Shown here in pieces: positions 26,260 through 35,933 of a stretch of DNA of 64,000 bases. This DNA is from Candidatus Methanomethylicota archaeon (GTDB lineage: Archaea > Thermoproteota > Methanomethylicia > Methanomethylicales > Methanomethylicaceae). The stretch lies in assembly GCA_029887765.1 (NCBI GenBank), contig JARXPF010000001.1, forward strand, positions 461,075 through 525,074. The letters run 5' to 3'. A model generated the notes under the pieces. The model had not been told where the DNA came from. It was given only the letters and a program-made list of their open reading frames with translations, and did not search any database. Made by a program: the position numbers and the translations under genes. Within the stretch, counting starts at the first letter, position 1. The number at the start of each line of letters is the position of its first letter.

Positions 26260-28535
26260 AGAATGTAGTGCTTTATTGAAGAAATAAAATCTTTTTCTTC
26301 ATTACTCCAAAAAATTGATGGTTTTATTTTACCAAAGACTTTAGTATATAGAATTAATTTTTCTCCATCATATTCACAATATGGACATTTTAAGTAAGTA
26401 CCATATGATATTTGCCTACATCTTGGACAATAAATAAAATCTCTTGTAAAAGTAAATAATCCAATTTCTGTTGTTTCTATAATTCTTTTTATATAATTTG
26501 CAATAATTTCTTCAGTAGGAGCTGGTTCTTCTAATCTAAAATCAAATATATGACCGCCTCTTGTTAATTTTTGAAATTCTTCCTCTATTTTTAATCTTGT
26601 TTTTAATTCTATTGCAATACTTAATGGTAAATTAGAATGTTCTGTATAATATTTAAATTCTTTTGGTTTAATATATCCACTTTTAATATCTAAATCAGTT
26701 AATCTTTTAGAAACAGGTTCAAATGTTATACTTGAAGGGAATATTCTTATTTGTGCTTCATTGGAATATTGTTGAATTAAGTTGATAATTTTTTTAGCTA
26801 AATCCATAGCATCTTTACTTTCCCACATATTATTATTAGTATGATATTTTATTGCTTCTGGAAGACCAACATAACTTATAATACCTATTGATTCTCCTAA
26901 TCTAAGATAACTACTACCATCAACTTTTTCTTTAAATAATGGAATTAAATTATCAGAAAATATTCTTTCTTCCATAACCTGTTTTTTAATATTCAAAGCT
27001 TCTATTGATAATTCAATAAGTTCTGAAAGTTTTTCTCTTAATTTATCATCATCACCTTTTGCTTCATAAGCTATTCTAGGTAAATTTATAGTTATATTAT
27101 CTAATACACTAATTCTAAGTGTATTCCTTTCCCAATCATTTGAACTCGATTCTGTTCTAGATAAATCTAAATTATAAGCAACATTTTCACTTTGCCAAGA
27201 TGCTTCTTGATTAATAAAATAAATATTTCCAAATTTTCTTGAAAGTTTATATATTTTCATTAAATATTCTTGAGTTTCACTTAATATCAAACTTTTCTTT
27301 CTTAATTTTATAAATAAAGCAGGATTTAAGAAAGGTTTGGAAAATCCATCAGTTTCATTAAGTGCTTCAATAAAGGCATCTAATATTAATAAAGATTCTT
27401 TAAAGAAGTCTCCATAAGTATATTTGTTTCCATCAGGACTTGTGCATTTTACATTTTCAAGAAAATTTGGAATGCCAAGTTCCATATCAAAGGCTATTAA
27501 GGGTTTATAAGATCCACCAAGTATTATATTAAGGTTAAAAATAAATTCTTTAATTGAATTCAATATCTCTTCTCTAGATAATCCTTTAGTAAAAGGTGCA
27601 AGGAAAACATTTAATAAAGGAATTAATTGAGTTGTTGAAACATAACTAATTGTATTTTTTAATAAACAACTTATTATAGTAAGAGCACCTTTAAGATTAA
27701 ATGGAGGTTTAGGATAAGGAAAAATCAATCCACTTCCATCTGGATGAATCTTTCCATTAATAAATGGCCTTATATCATGGAAAATATTTGCTGGTCTAAG
27801 TACCCAATAATTTGCATTATTTAAATGAAGAGCACCACACAGGTGTGCATCTGCAATTGTTCTAGGAATTACTTTAAGGAGCATATATTCTTCAAATACT
27901 GCATCTCCTGCTGTTGAATGAACAATTTCTGGAGAAGGATTACCATGTAAAGCTGCATTTTTTATTGTTTGAGTAACATCATATACTGGTTGACCAAGTC
28001 TTGTAAGTACATGTCTATATTCTTCCAATCCTCTTTCTAATAATATAGCATTAACAAATTCTCTTATTAATGCTGCAGTTAAATAATGTATTTGAGATTT
28101 TTTTAATCTTTCTTCAGCTTCTTTAGATATAATATCTGCAAGTCTTCTTGGCATATTAGCTTCTCTAATAAGAGCTTCAACTATTTTCTTTCTATCAAAT
28201 GGTTCAATAGTAAGTCTCGAAGTTCTTACTAACATTTCATTCTTCTTTCTTCTCATAACATCTTCAATGCCATATATTAAATTAGATACTTCTTGACCTA
28301 GTGGAGTAAGATAATATTTACCTGAAGTTTCATCAGCTTTAATGAGATCAGCTTCAATTAACATTCTTAAATGATAACCAAATTTTCCAGCATGTACTTT
28401 TGGATCCATTTGAAGTCTTTCCATTATTTCAGTAAATGATAGAGGTCCTTCTCTACTTATTAATTTTAAAACTTCTACTCTTATTTCATTTGAAATAGAT
28501 GAAAGTATGAACTCTAATGATCCTTCAAATTTCAT
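26256..28535 (-). CDS. NrdD-like protein with HTH and ATP-cone domains
   Basis: A 759-residue protein with an ArsR-like winged helix (about 5-75), an ATP-cone (about 105-190) and a class III ribonucleotide reductase-like body. Family blocks include the GKP(F)-like SKPFLNPALF, a C-terminal zinc knuckle pair (CPRCRQ, CPYCEY) and a glycyl-radical-site-like VFGKI. However, the segment where active enzymes read like RPxNC..HDLR reads RPANIFHDIRPF here, with no cysteine. No NrdG activase is adjacent. It may be an inactive or regulatory paralogue controlled by nucleotide binding and DNA contact, or a divergent reductase. Confidence 0.75.
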   Translation of the reverse strand: MKFEGSLEFILSSISNEIRVEVLKLISREGPLSFTEIMERLQMDPKVHAGKFGYHLRMLIEADLIKADETSGKYYLTPLGQEVSNLIYGIEDVMRRKKNEMLVRTSRLTIEPFDRKKIVEALIREANMPRRLADIISKEAEERLKKSQIHYLTAALIREFVNAILLERGLEEYRHVLTRLGQPVYDVTQTIKNAALHGNPSPEIVHSTAGDAVFEEYMLLKVIPRTIADAHLCGALHLNNANYWVLRPANIFHDIRPFINGKIHPDGSGLIFPYPKPPFNLKGALTIISCLLKNTISYVSTTQLIPLLNVFLAPFTKGLSREEILNSIKEFIFNLNIILGGSYKPLIAFDMELGIPNFLENVKCTSPDGNKYTYGDFFKESLLILDAFIEALNETDGFSKPFLNPALFIKLRKKSLILSETQEYLMKIYKLSRKFGNIYFINQEASWQSENVAYNLDLSRTESSSNDWERNTLRISVLDNITINLPRIAYEAKGDDDKLREKLSELIELSIEALNIKKQVMEERIFSDNLIPLFKEKVDGSSYLRLGESIGIISYVGLPEAIKYHTNNNMWESKDAMDLAKKIINLIQQYSNEAQIRIFPSSITFEPVSKRLTDLDIKSGYIKPKEFKYYTEHSNLPLSIAIELKTRLKIEEEFQKLTRGGHIFDFRLEEPAPTEEIIANYIKRIIETTEIGLFTFTRDFIYCPRCRQISYGTYLKCPYCEYDGEKLILYTKVFGKIKPSIFWSNEEKDFISSIKHYIL

Positions 28536-28568
28536 TTTTACACCAAGAATTATTATAAGTATCTAAAA

Positions 28569-28967
28569 TTACATATTTTTTGGTCTAAATTTTACTCCAT
28601 ATTGTATTATTCCAGAGTCACCATCTTCAGTAATTTTTCTAAAAACTTGTTCCACCTCCATACCAATTTTTAATTCATTAATATCAATATCAGTTATTTG
28701 AGTTATTAATCTCGTTCCATCTTCTAATTCTACTAAACCAATAACATAAGGAGTTTTTTTATCAAACCCAATTGGAGGATTTCTTATTATACTAAAAGAA
28801 AGAAGTTTTCCTCTTTTTGGTAAAATATATTTTTCAAATTCAGTACTTCCACATTTCAAACATTTAGATCTTGGAGGATAATTTACATAATTACATAATT
28901 TACATTTTTTAGCTTCAAGCCTTATTCTATAAGGTATCTCTCTCCAATATCTTGGAACTGACATCAT
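28569..28967 (-). CDS. DUF35 OB-fold/zinc-ribbon protein of the mevalonate complex
   Basis: A 132-residue DUF35 protein. The rubredoxin-like zinc ribbon CKLCNYVNYPPRSKCLKCGS (about 17-36) precedes an OB fold (GKLLSFSIIRNPPIGFDKKTPYVIGLVELEDG). In archaea this protein bridges thiolase and HMG-CoA synthase and channels acetoacetyl-CoA. It overlaps the thiolase gene by 4 nt, third gene of the HMGS-thiolase-DUF35 operon. Confidence 0.93.
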   Translation of the reverse strand: MMSVPRYWREIPYRIRLEAKKCKLCNYVNYPPRSKCLKCGSTEFEKYILPKRGKLLSFSIIRNPPIGFDKKTPYVIGLVELEDGTRLITQITDIDINELKIGMEVEQVFRKITEDGDSGIIQYGVKFRPKNM

Positions 28968-30130
28968 TTCACCCTCTTCATTATACTAACATATACACTT
29001 GACCCTACTCCACCCATATTATGAGTTAATCCTATTTCTGCATTAGGTATTTGCATTTTTCCAGCTTCTCCAAGTAATTGCATTGTTATTTCTGCAGCTT
29101 GATATACCCCAGTAGCACCAACTGGATGGCCTCTTGATTTTAATCCACCACTTGGATTTATAGCAACAATACCTCCAGGTTCAAATGCTCCTTCATAAAG
29201 AAATTTATCAAATTTTCCTCTTTCACAAAATCCAAGATCCTCTAAAGATATTGCTGCAGTAATAGTGAAAGTATCATGTATTTCTGCAACATCTATATCT
29301 TTCGGAGTCACTTTGGCCATTTTATAAGCATTATTTGCTGCTGTAACTGTAGCTTTTAATGATAATAAATCATCTCTAGAAGCAATATTAATTGTATCAC
29401 TAGCACCACTAATTCCAATTATTTCAACAAAACTATCAGTATATTTTGATGCTTCTTCTAATGAACATAAAATAATAACAGCCGCACCATCTCCAATAGG
29501 AGCACAATCATATAATCTTATTGGATCAGCTATGTATTCAGAGTTTAATGCAATTTCTCTATTTATTTCAAATGGTAATTGAGCATATGGATTTTTTGCT
29601 CCATTCTTGTGCATTAATACTGCAAAATCTGCAAAAGCTTCTCTAGGTGTTTTATAGACGTACATGTATCTATTCATAAGTAAAGCATTTAAACTTGCAA
29701 AAGTCGCTCCATAGAAAAGTTCATATTCAGCATCTGCTGCTTTACCAAGAGAAAAAGATGTCATTTTTCCGATATTATCTGTAAGTTTTTCTACCCCTCC
29801 CACCATTACCACATTATATACTCCAGATGAAACTAGGGAAAAACCAGTAAGTAATGCAGCTCCACCAGATCCACAAGCTGCTTCTACTCTATATGCAGTA
29901 ATTGGTGTTAATCCAAGTTCATCAGCAACTATTGCTCCAATATTATTCTGATCAGATAAATCAGATGCACACATATTACCAACAATAATAGCATCTATTT
30001 TTGGATTTTTTACTTTATTAATAGCATTTAAAGCTGCTTCTCCAAATAAACTTCTTAAAGATTTATTCCAATGTTTATCAACTTTTGTCATACCATAGCT
30101 AATTACAGCTACTCTTCTCAAAATCATCAC
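28964..30130 (-). CDS. Acetyl-CoA C-acetyltransferase (thiolase), mevalonate pathway
   Basis: A 388-residue archaeal thiolase. The nucleophilic cysteine lies in YRVEAACGSGGAALLTG, and the C-terminal catalytic blocks are EIHDTFTITAA and GGLKSRGHPVGATG. It condenses two acetyl-CoA to acetoacetyl-CoA. It abuts HMG-CoA synthase upstream (0 nt gap) and overlaps DUF35 downstream. The first codon is GTG at 30130 or the ATG at 30127. Confidence 0.93.
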   Translation of the reverse strand: MMILRRVAVISYGMTKVDKHWNKSLRSLFGEAALNAINKVKNPKIDAIIVGNMCASDLSDQNNIGAIVADELGLTPITAYRVEAACGSGGAALLTGFSLVSSGVYNVVMVGGVEKLTDNIGKMTSFSLGKAADAEYELFYGATFASLNALLMNRYMYVYKTPREAFADFAVLMHKNGAKNPYAQLPFEINREIALNSEYIADPIRLYDCAPIGDGAAVIILCSLEEASKYTDSFVEIIGISGASDTINIASRDDLLSLKATVTAANNAYKMAKVTPKDIDVAEIHDTFTITAAISLEDLGFCERGKFDKFLYEGAFEPGGIVAINPSGGLKSRGHPVGATGVYQAAEITMQLLGEAGKMQIPNAEIGLTHNMGGVGSSVYVSIMKRVK

Positions 30131-31189
30131 CTAAATTTTTCCTCTAAATTTACAATAAAGTGCATAATCAATTATCTTCTTTCTCTTTATATAGTCCATT
30201 ACTTTAGGAGCTCTATTTTGCTTAGCTAATATACCATCTTTAACAATAAAACTAAATGCATCACTTCCAGCACCTGAACCATAACTTACAAGTAATATTC
30301 TATCCCCTGGCTTTGCAATATCTAATATAGCAGAAAAACCAGTAAGTGAAGATCCTGAATATAAATTACCAATATATGGTACTATTAAACCAGGTTCGAT
30401 TTGTTCTTTCTTGAAACCTAAAATTCTTGCAGCTCTAATTGGAAATTTTCCATTTGGTTGATGAAAAACTACATATTTAAAATCTGAAGTTCTAAGTGAA
30501 AGTTCTTCCATTAATAATTTAGTAGCTGAAATTACATGTCTGAAATATGCAGGCTCTCCTGTAAATGCTTCTGCATGATTAGGATAGTCCTTTTTTGGCC
30601 TTCTCCAAAAATCAGGAGTGTCAGTCACAAAAGAAACAGATCCTTCTAAAAGAGCTACTGGTTCTTTTTCTTGATTCTTACTAGCTACTATTATAGCTGT
30701 TCCACCACTTCCTGCAGAATATTCTAGAGGATCTGAAGGAGCTCCTTCTGCAACATCTGCACCAATTGCCATTCCATATTTTATCATATTGGAACCTACA
30801 AGACCAATACAACATTGAAGACATTCAGTACCAGCTTTACATGCAAATTCAAAATCTGCAGCTAATAATTTTTCAGAAGCACCAATAGCTTCAGCAACTA
30901 TTGTTCCAGTTGGTTTTACTGCATAAGGCTTGGTTTCAGTTCCAACAAAAATCGCTCCTATTTCTTTAGGGTTTATTTTTGCTCTACTAAGAGCATTTTT
31001 AGCTGCTTCAACTGAAATTGTAGCTACATCTTCATCCAATCCTGCAACTGATTTTTCATCAATTAAAAGATCTTTTTTAAAGTGATCTGAAGAAGAACCC
31101 CAAATTCTTGCAATTTCTTCTACAGGAATTCTATAAATAGGAATATAAGACCCCCAACCAGATATTACAACATCAATTATTGGCTTCAT
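30131..31189 (-). CDS. Hydroxymethylglutaryl-CoA synthase
   Basis: A roughly 352-residue archaeal HMG-CoA synthase. The catalytic cysteine is in [12 protein letters not shown], and the histidine and partner residues are in [30 protein letters not shown] is also conserved. It forms HMG-CoA from acetyl-CoA and acetoacetyl-CoA, the first committed step to archaeal lipid isoprenoids. Translation probably begins at ATG 31189 ([12 protein letters not shown]) rather than GTG 31198. A 48-bp inverted-repeat structure precedes it, downstream of a probable regulator gene. Confidence 0.94.
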   Translation of the reverse strand: MKPIIDVVISGWGSYIPIYRIPVEEIARIWGSSSDHFKKDLLIDEKSVAGLDEDVATISVEAAKNALSRAKINPKEIGAIFVGTETKPYAVKPTGTIVAEAIGASEKLLAADFEFACKAGTECLQCCIGLVGSNMIKYGMAIGADVAEGAPSDPLEYSAGSGGTAIIVASKNQEKEPVALLEGSVSFVTDTPDFWRRPKKDYPNHAEAFTGEPAYFRHVISATKLLMEELSLRTSDFKYVVFHQPNGKFPIRAARILGFKKEQIEPGLIVPYIGNLYSGSSLTGFSAILDIAKPGDRILLVSYGSGAGSDAFSFIVKDGILAKQNRAPKVMDYIKRKKIIDYALYCKFRGKI

Positions 31190-31228
31190 TAAAATCACTT
31201 TTTCTATTTGTTTCCTTTGTATTATTTT

Positions 31229-31276
31229 AATTTTTCGTTTTTTGACTATTTTTTAAACGACAAAAAACGAAAAATT
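31229..31276. promoter_or_regulatory. Perfect inverted repeat upstream of HMG-CoA synthase
   Basis: Arms AATTTTTCGTTTTTTG (31229-31244) and CAAAAAACGAAAAATT (31261-31276) are perfect 16-nt reverse complements separated by 16 nt that contain another AAACG. It begins 40 bp upstream of the chosen HMGS start and touches the stop codon of the HTH gene. The arms are 32 bp apart, about three helical turns, as for paired repressor dimers. It could instead help terminate the regulator transcript. Confidence 0.55.
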
Positions 31277-31980
31277 CATTTTTTAAGATTATGAAGTGAT
31301 TTAATTAAATCTTCTAAACTCTCCTTCTTTGAAATAATTAAAGGTATTTTTTCTAAATTTGCAAGTTCTACTGCTAATTTATCTAAATTTTTTATACCAT
31401 GAAGAACAACTGTTGCTGGTTTAAGTGGAGTTACTCTAATAGCAACCATTGGAGATCTTCCAGTAGTAGTATTAGTAAATATTAAAGCTCTTTCACTTGT
31501 AGAACCAATTAGTTGTAAAAACTCTGATCCTGACATTGAAATAATTGCTTTTATACTATCTATAACTGTATATCCAAATATGAGTTTTGATAATAAATAT
31601 TTACAAGTAATTAAGTCACCATCTATTACTTCTATAAACTCTTTTAATGTAATTGGTGAAGAAAAATCCCTTAAATCTATTATTGCTTCAGTATATGATT
31701 TAGAAAAAAGTGAAAAACGCCCCATGACTCTAGCTCCTTTTTCTTCATCAATTTCTAAAAGAGCTTTAACAAAACGTTTTATGAACATAGCCCCAGGAGA
31801 TTTCCTTCTTCCACCTTCATAATCACTTATTACAGAAGGAGAAATTCCAAGTTTTTCTGCAAGTTCTAATTGCGTTATTTCAAAAATTTCTCTCCAACGA
31901 CGCATAGTACTTCCTGGAGAATCTGATATGATAATTTCTCCAATAATTCTTTTCATTAAGTAATCTTTTATGGATTCCAA
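31276..31980 (-). CDS. HTH transcriptional regulator upstream of the mevalonate operon
   Basis: A 234-residue protein. The N-terminal XRE-type HTH (about 25-65: RWREIFEITQLELAEKLGI then SPSVISDYEGGRRKSPG) is followed by a C-terminal domain (about 110-230) with an ISMSGSEFLQLIG and VVLHGIKNLDKLAVELA pattern seen in archaeal COG1709-type regulators. It stands directly before the HMGS operon in the same orientation, with the inverted repeat between them, suggesting control of isoprenoid synthesis. Ligand and targets are inferred. Confidence 0.82.
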   Translation of the reverse strand: MESIKDYLMKRIIGEIIISDSPGSTMRRWREIFEITQLELAEKLGISPSVISDYEGGRRKSPGAMFIKRFVKALLEIDEEKGARVMGRFSLFSKSYTEAIIDLRDFSSPITLKEFIEVIDGDLITCKYLLSKLIFGYTVIDSIKAIISMSGSEFLQLIGSTSERALIFTNTTTGRSPMVAIRVTPLKPATVVLHGIKNLDKLAVELANLEKIPLIISKKESLEDLIKSLHNLKK

Positions 31981-32053
31981 AAATATTTAACCTCACTATT
32001 ATGATCTTCAATTAAGAATATAAAAATCTAGTATTTAAAAGCTAGAATTATTT

Positions 32054-32128
32054 GGGGCTGTAGGCTAGCTTGGTCTAGACTGCGAGGCTCGGGTCCTCGT
32101 GACCCCGGTTCAAATCCGGGCAGCCCCA
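32054..32128 (+). tRNA. tRNA-Pro(CGG)
   Basis: Intronless 75-nt tRNA. Acceptor GGGGCTG/CAGCCCC with discriminator A; anticodon arm CGAGG-CTCGGGT-CCTCG gives CGG. T-arm CCCGG-TTCAAAT-CCGGG. CCA is not encoded. A CGG anticodon reads CCG, rare in this AT-rich genome. Confidence 0.95.
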
Positions 32129-32300
32129 TCATGGTATTATTGATTTTAAAATAAATGATTCCAATGTTTGAAATTTAATGGAAAAATAACTCGTATAGAA
32201 AACTTTATCGTCTCAAAAAGTTGATTAATTAGAAGAATTAAAATTTATACATCATAAATTTTAAATTTTATTAAAAAATAAACTTAAAGAGGAAAGAAAA

Positions 32301-32774
32301 ATGAATAAAGTTTTATTTTTGACGGTTTTTATTTTATCTTTATTGCTTTTTGCAGCTTTAAGTCCTGAGGTAAAAGGTCAAAAAAGAGAGGGCTATAGAA
32401 TTTTTCCAAGAGAGGTTGCTCATTGGTTTGGATGGTTAGGTTTTATATTTTTTACAATTTCCACTTTTTACTCAGCTTTAAAAAGGATATTTCCAAAAGG
32501 TATTAAATCTTGGCTTATGATTCATTGTATAACAGGAATTTTCTCCATAGTAATCACTATTATTCATATAATTAATAGAATACAAGTCCTCAGACTAGGA
32601 GATTTAGTTAGTTTTTTAGCTTTCCTCCTTATGGTTGTAATAGTCATAACAGGAATATTAGGACGATTTGTAAAAGTCAAAAGTCATTGGAAAATACTTC
32701 ATATACCATTGACTGTAATTTTCTATTTCATATTAGTCTTTCACATCCTTGAAAAAATTAACTTATTATGGTAA
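32301..32774 (+). CDS. Histidine-rich four-helix membrane protein, cytochrome b-like
   Basis: A 157-residue protein with an N-terminal signal-like segment and four further helices. Histidines fall inside or at the ends of helices: VAHWFGWLG, WLMIHCITG, IIHIINR, HWKILHIPLT and LVFHILEK. The spacing suggests bis-haem coordination as in cytochrome b561 or ferric-reductase-like proteins, so it may carry electrons across the membrane. No partner gene is next to it. GAGG precedes the ATG by about 10 nt. Haem binding is inferred. Confidence 0.68.
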   Translation: MNKVLFLTVFILSLLLFAALSPEVKGQKREGYRIFPREVAHWFGWLGFIFFTISTFYSALKRIFPKGIKSWLMIHCITGIFSIVITIIHIINRIQVLRLGDLVSFLAFLLMVVIVITGILGRFVKVKSHWKILHIPLTVIFYFILVFHILEKINLLW

Positions 32775-33275
32775 AGTGTAATTATGTTGTTTATTTTAGT
32801 ATCTTAATAGAAGTGATAAACAGAATAACATTTTTATTTAGTATTAATTATTTATCCTCTACTTTATATCGTAACGCTAGCATAATATTTTATTTCAATT
32901 ATTATTCCATAGTTTCTATTTTTTAGTTCAGAAGATTATGTTCTTATCAAGTAATTATCTCTATTACTGAAAATAACCAGGAATGATATTATCTCAATTT
33001 TTTCAAGAAGAACCATTTTTATTGAAGTAAATTAATATTTAGATTTCATTATTTTTCGTAACTTCAGTTTCTAATTTTTCTATTCCATCAATTGATATCA
33101 ATTAGCATTATTTGAAAGGGATTAAGAAGATTAATGCTAAATTAGAAAAGTATTATTTTGGTTTAATATAATCCGTTAATTAGTAAATATTCATTAATCT
33201 ATTTCTATGTAAATATGAAGAATTCAATAATAATTATTTATTTTTTAATTTTGAAATGATGCTTTTTAATAAAAT
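32775..33275. other. 500-bp intergenic stretch, nothing recognised
   Basis: No open frame of gene quality on either strand and no tRNA or complete C/D-box pattern. It contains a 14-bp palindrome (AATTGATATCAATT, 33090-33103), which may be chance in such AT-rich DNA. The right end probably holds the 3' untranslated region of the tungstate operon. Confidence 0.4.
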
Positions 33276-34331
33276 TTATTCAATTAATTGAACAGACGAT
33301 GCTTTAAATGCTATGAATACTTTATTACCAACTTTTAAGTTCATTTCATCAAATGATTTTCTTGTTATTTGGACAAAAAAATCTCTATTGCAATTTACTT
33401 TAACTTTTATTAATGATCCCATATCTATGATTTGTATAATTTTACCTTCAAAGAAATTTCTTGCACTTGAAATAATTGGATTTAAGGAAAGAATTATATC
33501 CTCGGGAGGAATAAAGATGATAACATCACCTTCTCTTTCAAAAGCTGCTTCTATTTGCAATCCACCTATGTCTATTATAGAAGTTCCATATGATGAAATC
33601 TTAGAAAAACCGTGAAAAATATTTTCCATTCTAATAAAAGGAAATATTTTTGATTTTTCAAAAAGTTCATTAAAACTACCAATTTTTTCTATTTTTCCCA
33701 TTTTTAATATTGCAATATTATTTGCAAGTTTTTCAGCCTGAAATACATTATGAGTGGCCATTATGATTGTAGTATTCTTTTCTCTATTTATCTTTAATAA
33801 AACTTCTTCGATTATTGATGTATTTCTTGGATCTAAGTGAGAAGTTGGTTCATCTAAAAGTAATAAAGCAGGTTCATAAACTAATGTTTGAGCTAAAGCT
33901 ACTCTTTGAGCTTCTCCACCAGATAAACTCAATGCATTTTTATCTTTTAATTCATTTATTCTTAAAAGTTCTAATATTTCCCTTACTCTATTTTTAATAT
34001 ATATTCTATCAAAACCTCTTATTTTTAATGGATAAGAAACATTTTCAAAAACAGACATATTAAAAAGAATTGGTTGTTGAAATATAAAACCAATTTTTCT
34101 TCTAAATTGAATATTATCTTTTTTGAAATCTATAATTTCTCCATTAAATATAATCGAGCCGCTTGTTGGATTTTCCAATAATCCAATTATTTTTAATAAA
34201 GTAGTTTTTCCAGATCCACTAGGTCCTAATATAGTAAAGAATTCCCCTTTTCTAACTTTAAAGCTAATTTTATCTAATACTATCAATCCTGAAAATTCTT
34301 TTGATATCTCCTTAACTTCTACATCAATCAT
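33276..34331 (-). CDS. tupC: Tungstate/molybdate ABC importer ATPase with TOBE domain
   Basis: A 351-residue ATPase. Walker A GPSGSGKTT, signature LSGGEAQRVALA and Walker B LLLLDEPTSHLD are intact. After residue 240 a TOBE-type oxyanion domain follows (EGKIIQIIDMGSLIKVKVNC, GNKVFIAFKASSVQLIE). It overlaps the permease gene by 4 nt. The oxyanion is judged by the binding protein: the TupA-type signature favours tungstate, needed by aldehyde:ferredoxin oxidoreductases in thermophilic archaea. Confidence 0.9.
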   Translation of the reverse strand: MIDVEVKEISKEFSGLIVLDKISFKVRKGEFFTILGPSGSGKTTLLKIIGLLENPTSGSIIFNGEIIDFKKDNIQFRRKIGFIFQQPILFNMSVFENVSYPLKIRGFDRIYIKNRVREILELLRINELKDKNALSLSGGEAQRVALAQTLVYEPALLLLDEPTSHLDPRNTSIIEEVLLKINREKNTTIIMATHNVFQAEKLANNIAILKMGKIEKIGSFNELFEKSKIFPFIRMENIFHGFSKISSYGTSIIDIGGLQIEAAFEREGDVIIFIPPEDIILSLNPIISSARNFFEGKIIQIIDMGSLIKVKVNCNRDFFVQITRKSFDEMNLKVGNKVFIAFKASSVQLIE

Positions 34332-34999
34332 TTACTTTTCATCCCTCTTAACTGTATTATAGTAAGAGATAGATTAATGATAAAAGCAATTGTAAGAAGA
34401 ATAGCTCCAAGTGTTAATGCCATGCTAAAATTACCTAATTCTGTTTCCACAACAATTGCAGTAGTTAATGTACGAGTTAACCATCTTATATTTCCTCCAG
34501 TTATGATTATTCCTCCAACTTCAGAAATGGCTGCACCAAATGCTGTTATTATAGCAGTTAGAATTCCTATCTTAGCTTCTCTTAATATTAAAAACATTGT
34601 TTGTAATTGAGAAGCACCAAGAGAAAGAGCTCTTTCCTTTATGGTTTTTTCAATACTACTAACTGATGACATTGTTATTCCAATTATAATTGGAATAACT
34701 TCAATAAGTTGTGTTATTATCATAGCACTTGGAGTATATAATAAATTAAGCCAGCCAAAAGGACCAGTAGGTGCCAATGCTAAATATACAACAAGACCAA
34801 CTACTACAGGTGGCAATCCCATAAATGTATTTACTATACTTTTTACCATAATATTAAAAAAACGAATAAATGCAAATTTTCCTCTAAATTCTTTCATACC
34901 AAGATATGTGCCTATAGGTATTCCTATTAATGCTCCTATAATAACTGAAGTTCCTGAAACTCTTAAAGATAATAATGTTATATTTAAAATTTCATCCAT
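34328..34999 (-). CDS. tupB: Tungstate ABC importer permease
   Basis: A 223-residue permease with five helices. The EAA-loop region reads ERALSLGASQLQTMFLILREAKIGILTAIITAFGAAISEVGG, typical of TupB/ModB. It lies 3 nt after the binding-protein gene and overlaps the ATPase gene. Forms the channel of the TupABC importer. Confidence 0.9.
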   Translation of the reverse strand: MDEILNITLLSLRVSGTSVIIGALIGIPIGTYLGMKEFRGKFAFIRFFNIMVKSIVNTFMGLPPVVVGLVVYLALAPTGPFGWLNLLYTPSAMIITQLIEVIPIIIGITMSSVSSIEKTIKERALSLGASQLQTMFLILREAKIGILTAIITAFGAAISEVGGIIITGGNIRWLTRTLTTAIVVETELGNFSMALTLGAILLTIAFIINLSLTIIQLRGMKSK

Positions 35000-35002
35000 T
35001 TT

Positions 35003-35905
35003 TTAACCTCCAAAATTTTCATACCAAGTAATTTCTTCTTCTTGATTATAATAACCTAATTTATGAGCTATTTCTAAATTTCTTGCAAAGGGAATAAATA
35101 ATGATTGATTATTCTTTTTATAAGATTCTATGAGATTTTGACCTTCTTCAGAAGAAAGCCATTTAACTAATAAAATTGCTCCTTTATAATTTCTATTTGG
35201 AAATTTTTCAGGATTTACAAGTATACAAGAATAAGGATTTATTAAATCAATATCATTTTCAACTAAAATTTTTAAATTATTTAATTCATATGATAACCAA
35301 GTAGCCCTATCTGTAATTGTATAAGCTTTTTTATCATTTGCCATTCTCAAGACTGTACCCATATCTGCACCAGTTTCTAAATACCAATTATTTCCTGTAG
35401 GATTGATTCCTAATTTTTTCCATATACTCATTTCTAAAACATGTGTACCTGATTTATCAGCTCTAGAGATAAAAATAGCATTTCCTTTAGAACCTTCAAT
35501 CATAATTCTTCTAAATGCTTCAGTAACATTGTTAAGATTTGTTATATTTGCTGGATCTTCTATCGGACCTACAATTATAAAATCATTGTACATAATCCCT
35601 ATTCTATGAACACCATAAGAAGAATTTAAAAAATCAATTTCAAGATCTTTTGAATGAACTATTATTAAATCAACTGATCCTCTTTTAGCTATTTCTATTG
35701 CTCTTCCAGTTCCAACAGGAATTACATAAACTTTAATATTATATTTTGATTCAAAAATTGGTAATAAATATTCTAATAATCCAGAATTATATACACTAGT
35801 TGTTGTAGCTATAAAAATTGCATTTGAATATAATTTTTGTTCAAATAAATTAATAAAAGTAATACAAATAATAATTGTAATTATAAGTAAAATGAGTCTC
35901 TTCAT
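35003..35905 (-). CDS. tupA: Tungstate-binding protein
   Basis: A 300-residue binding protein with an N-terminal signal/anchor helix. The TupA signature is clear: ATTTSVYNSGLLEYLLPIFE, VIPVGTGRAIEIAKRGSVDL and FISRADKSGTHVLEMSIWKK. These blocks contact WO4(2-) in known homologues and differ from ModA. First gene of the tupA-tupB-tupC operon. Confidence 0.93.
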   Translation of the reverse strand: MKRLILLIITIIICITFINLFEQKLYSNAIFIATTTSVYNSGLLEYLLPIFESKYNIKVYVIPVGTGRAIEIAKRGSVDLIIVHSKDLEIDFLNSSYGVHRIGIMYNDFIIVGPIEDPANITNLNNVTEAFRRIMIEGSKGNAIFISRADKSGTHVLEMSIWKKLGINPTGNNWYLETGADMGTVLRMANDKKAYTITDRATWLSYELNNLKILVENDIDLINPYSCILVNPEKFPNRNYKGAILLVKWLSSEEGQNLIESYKKNNQSLFIPFARNLEIAHKLGYYNQEEEITWYENFGG

Positions 35906-35933
35906 ATAAAAACTTAAAATAGTAGACTATTAT

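Noticed and set aside
33090..33103. Palindrome AATTGATATCAATT in the 500-bp gap
   Set aside because: Single copy, far from any start codon, and a 14-bp AT-rich dyad is not rare enough here.
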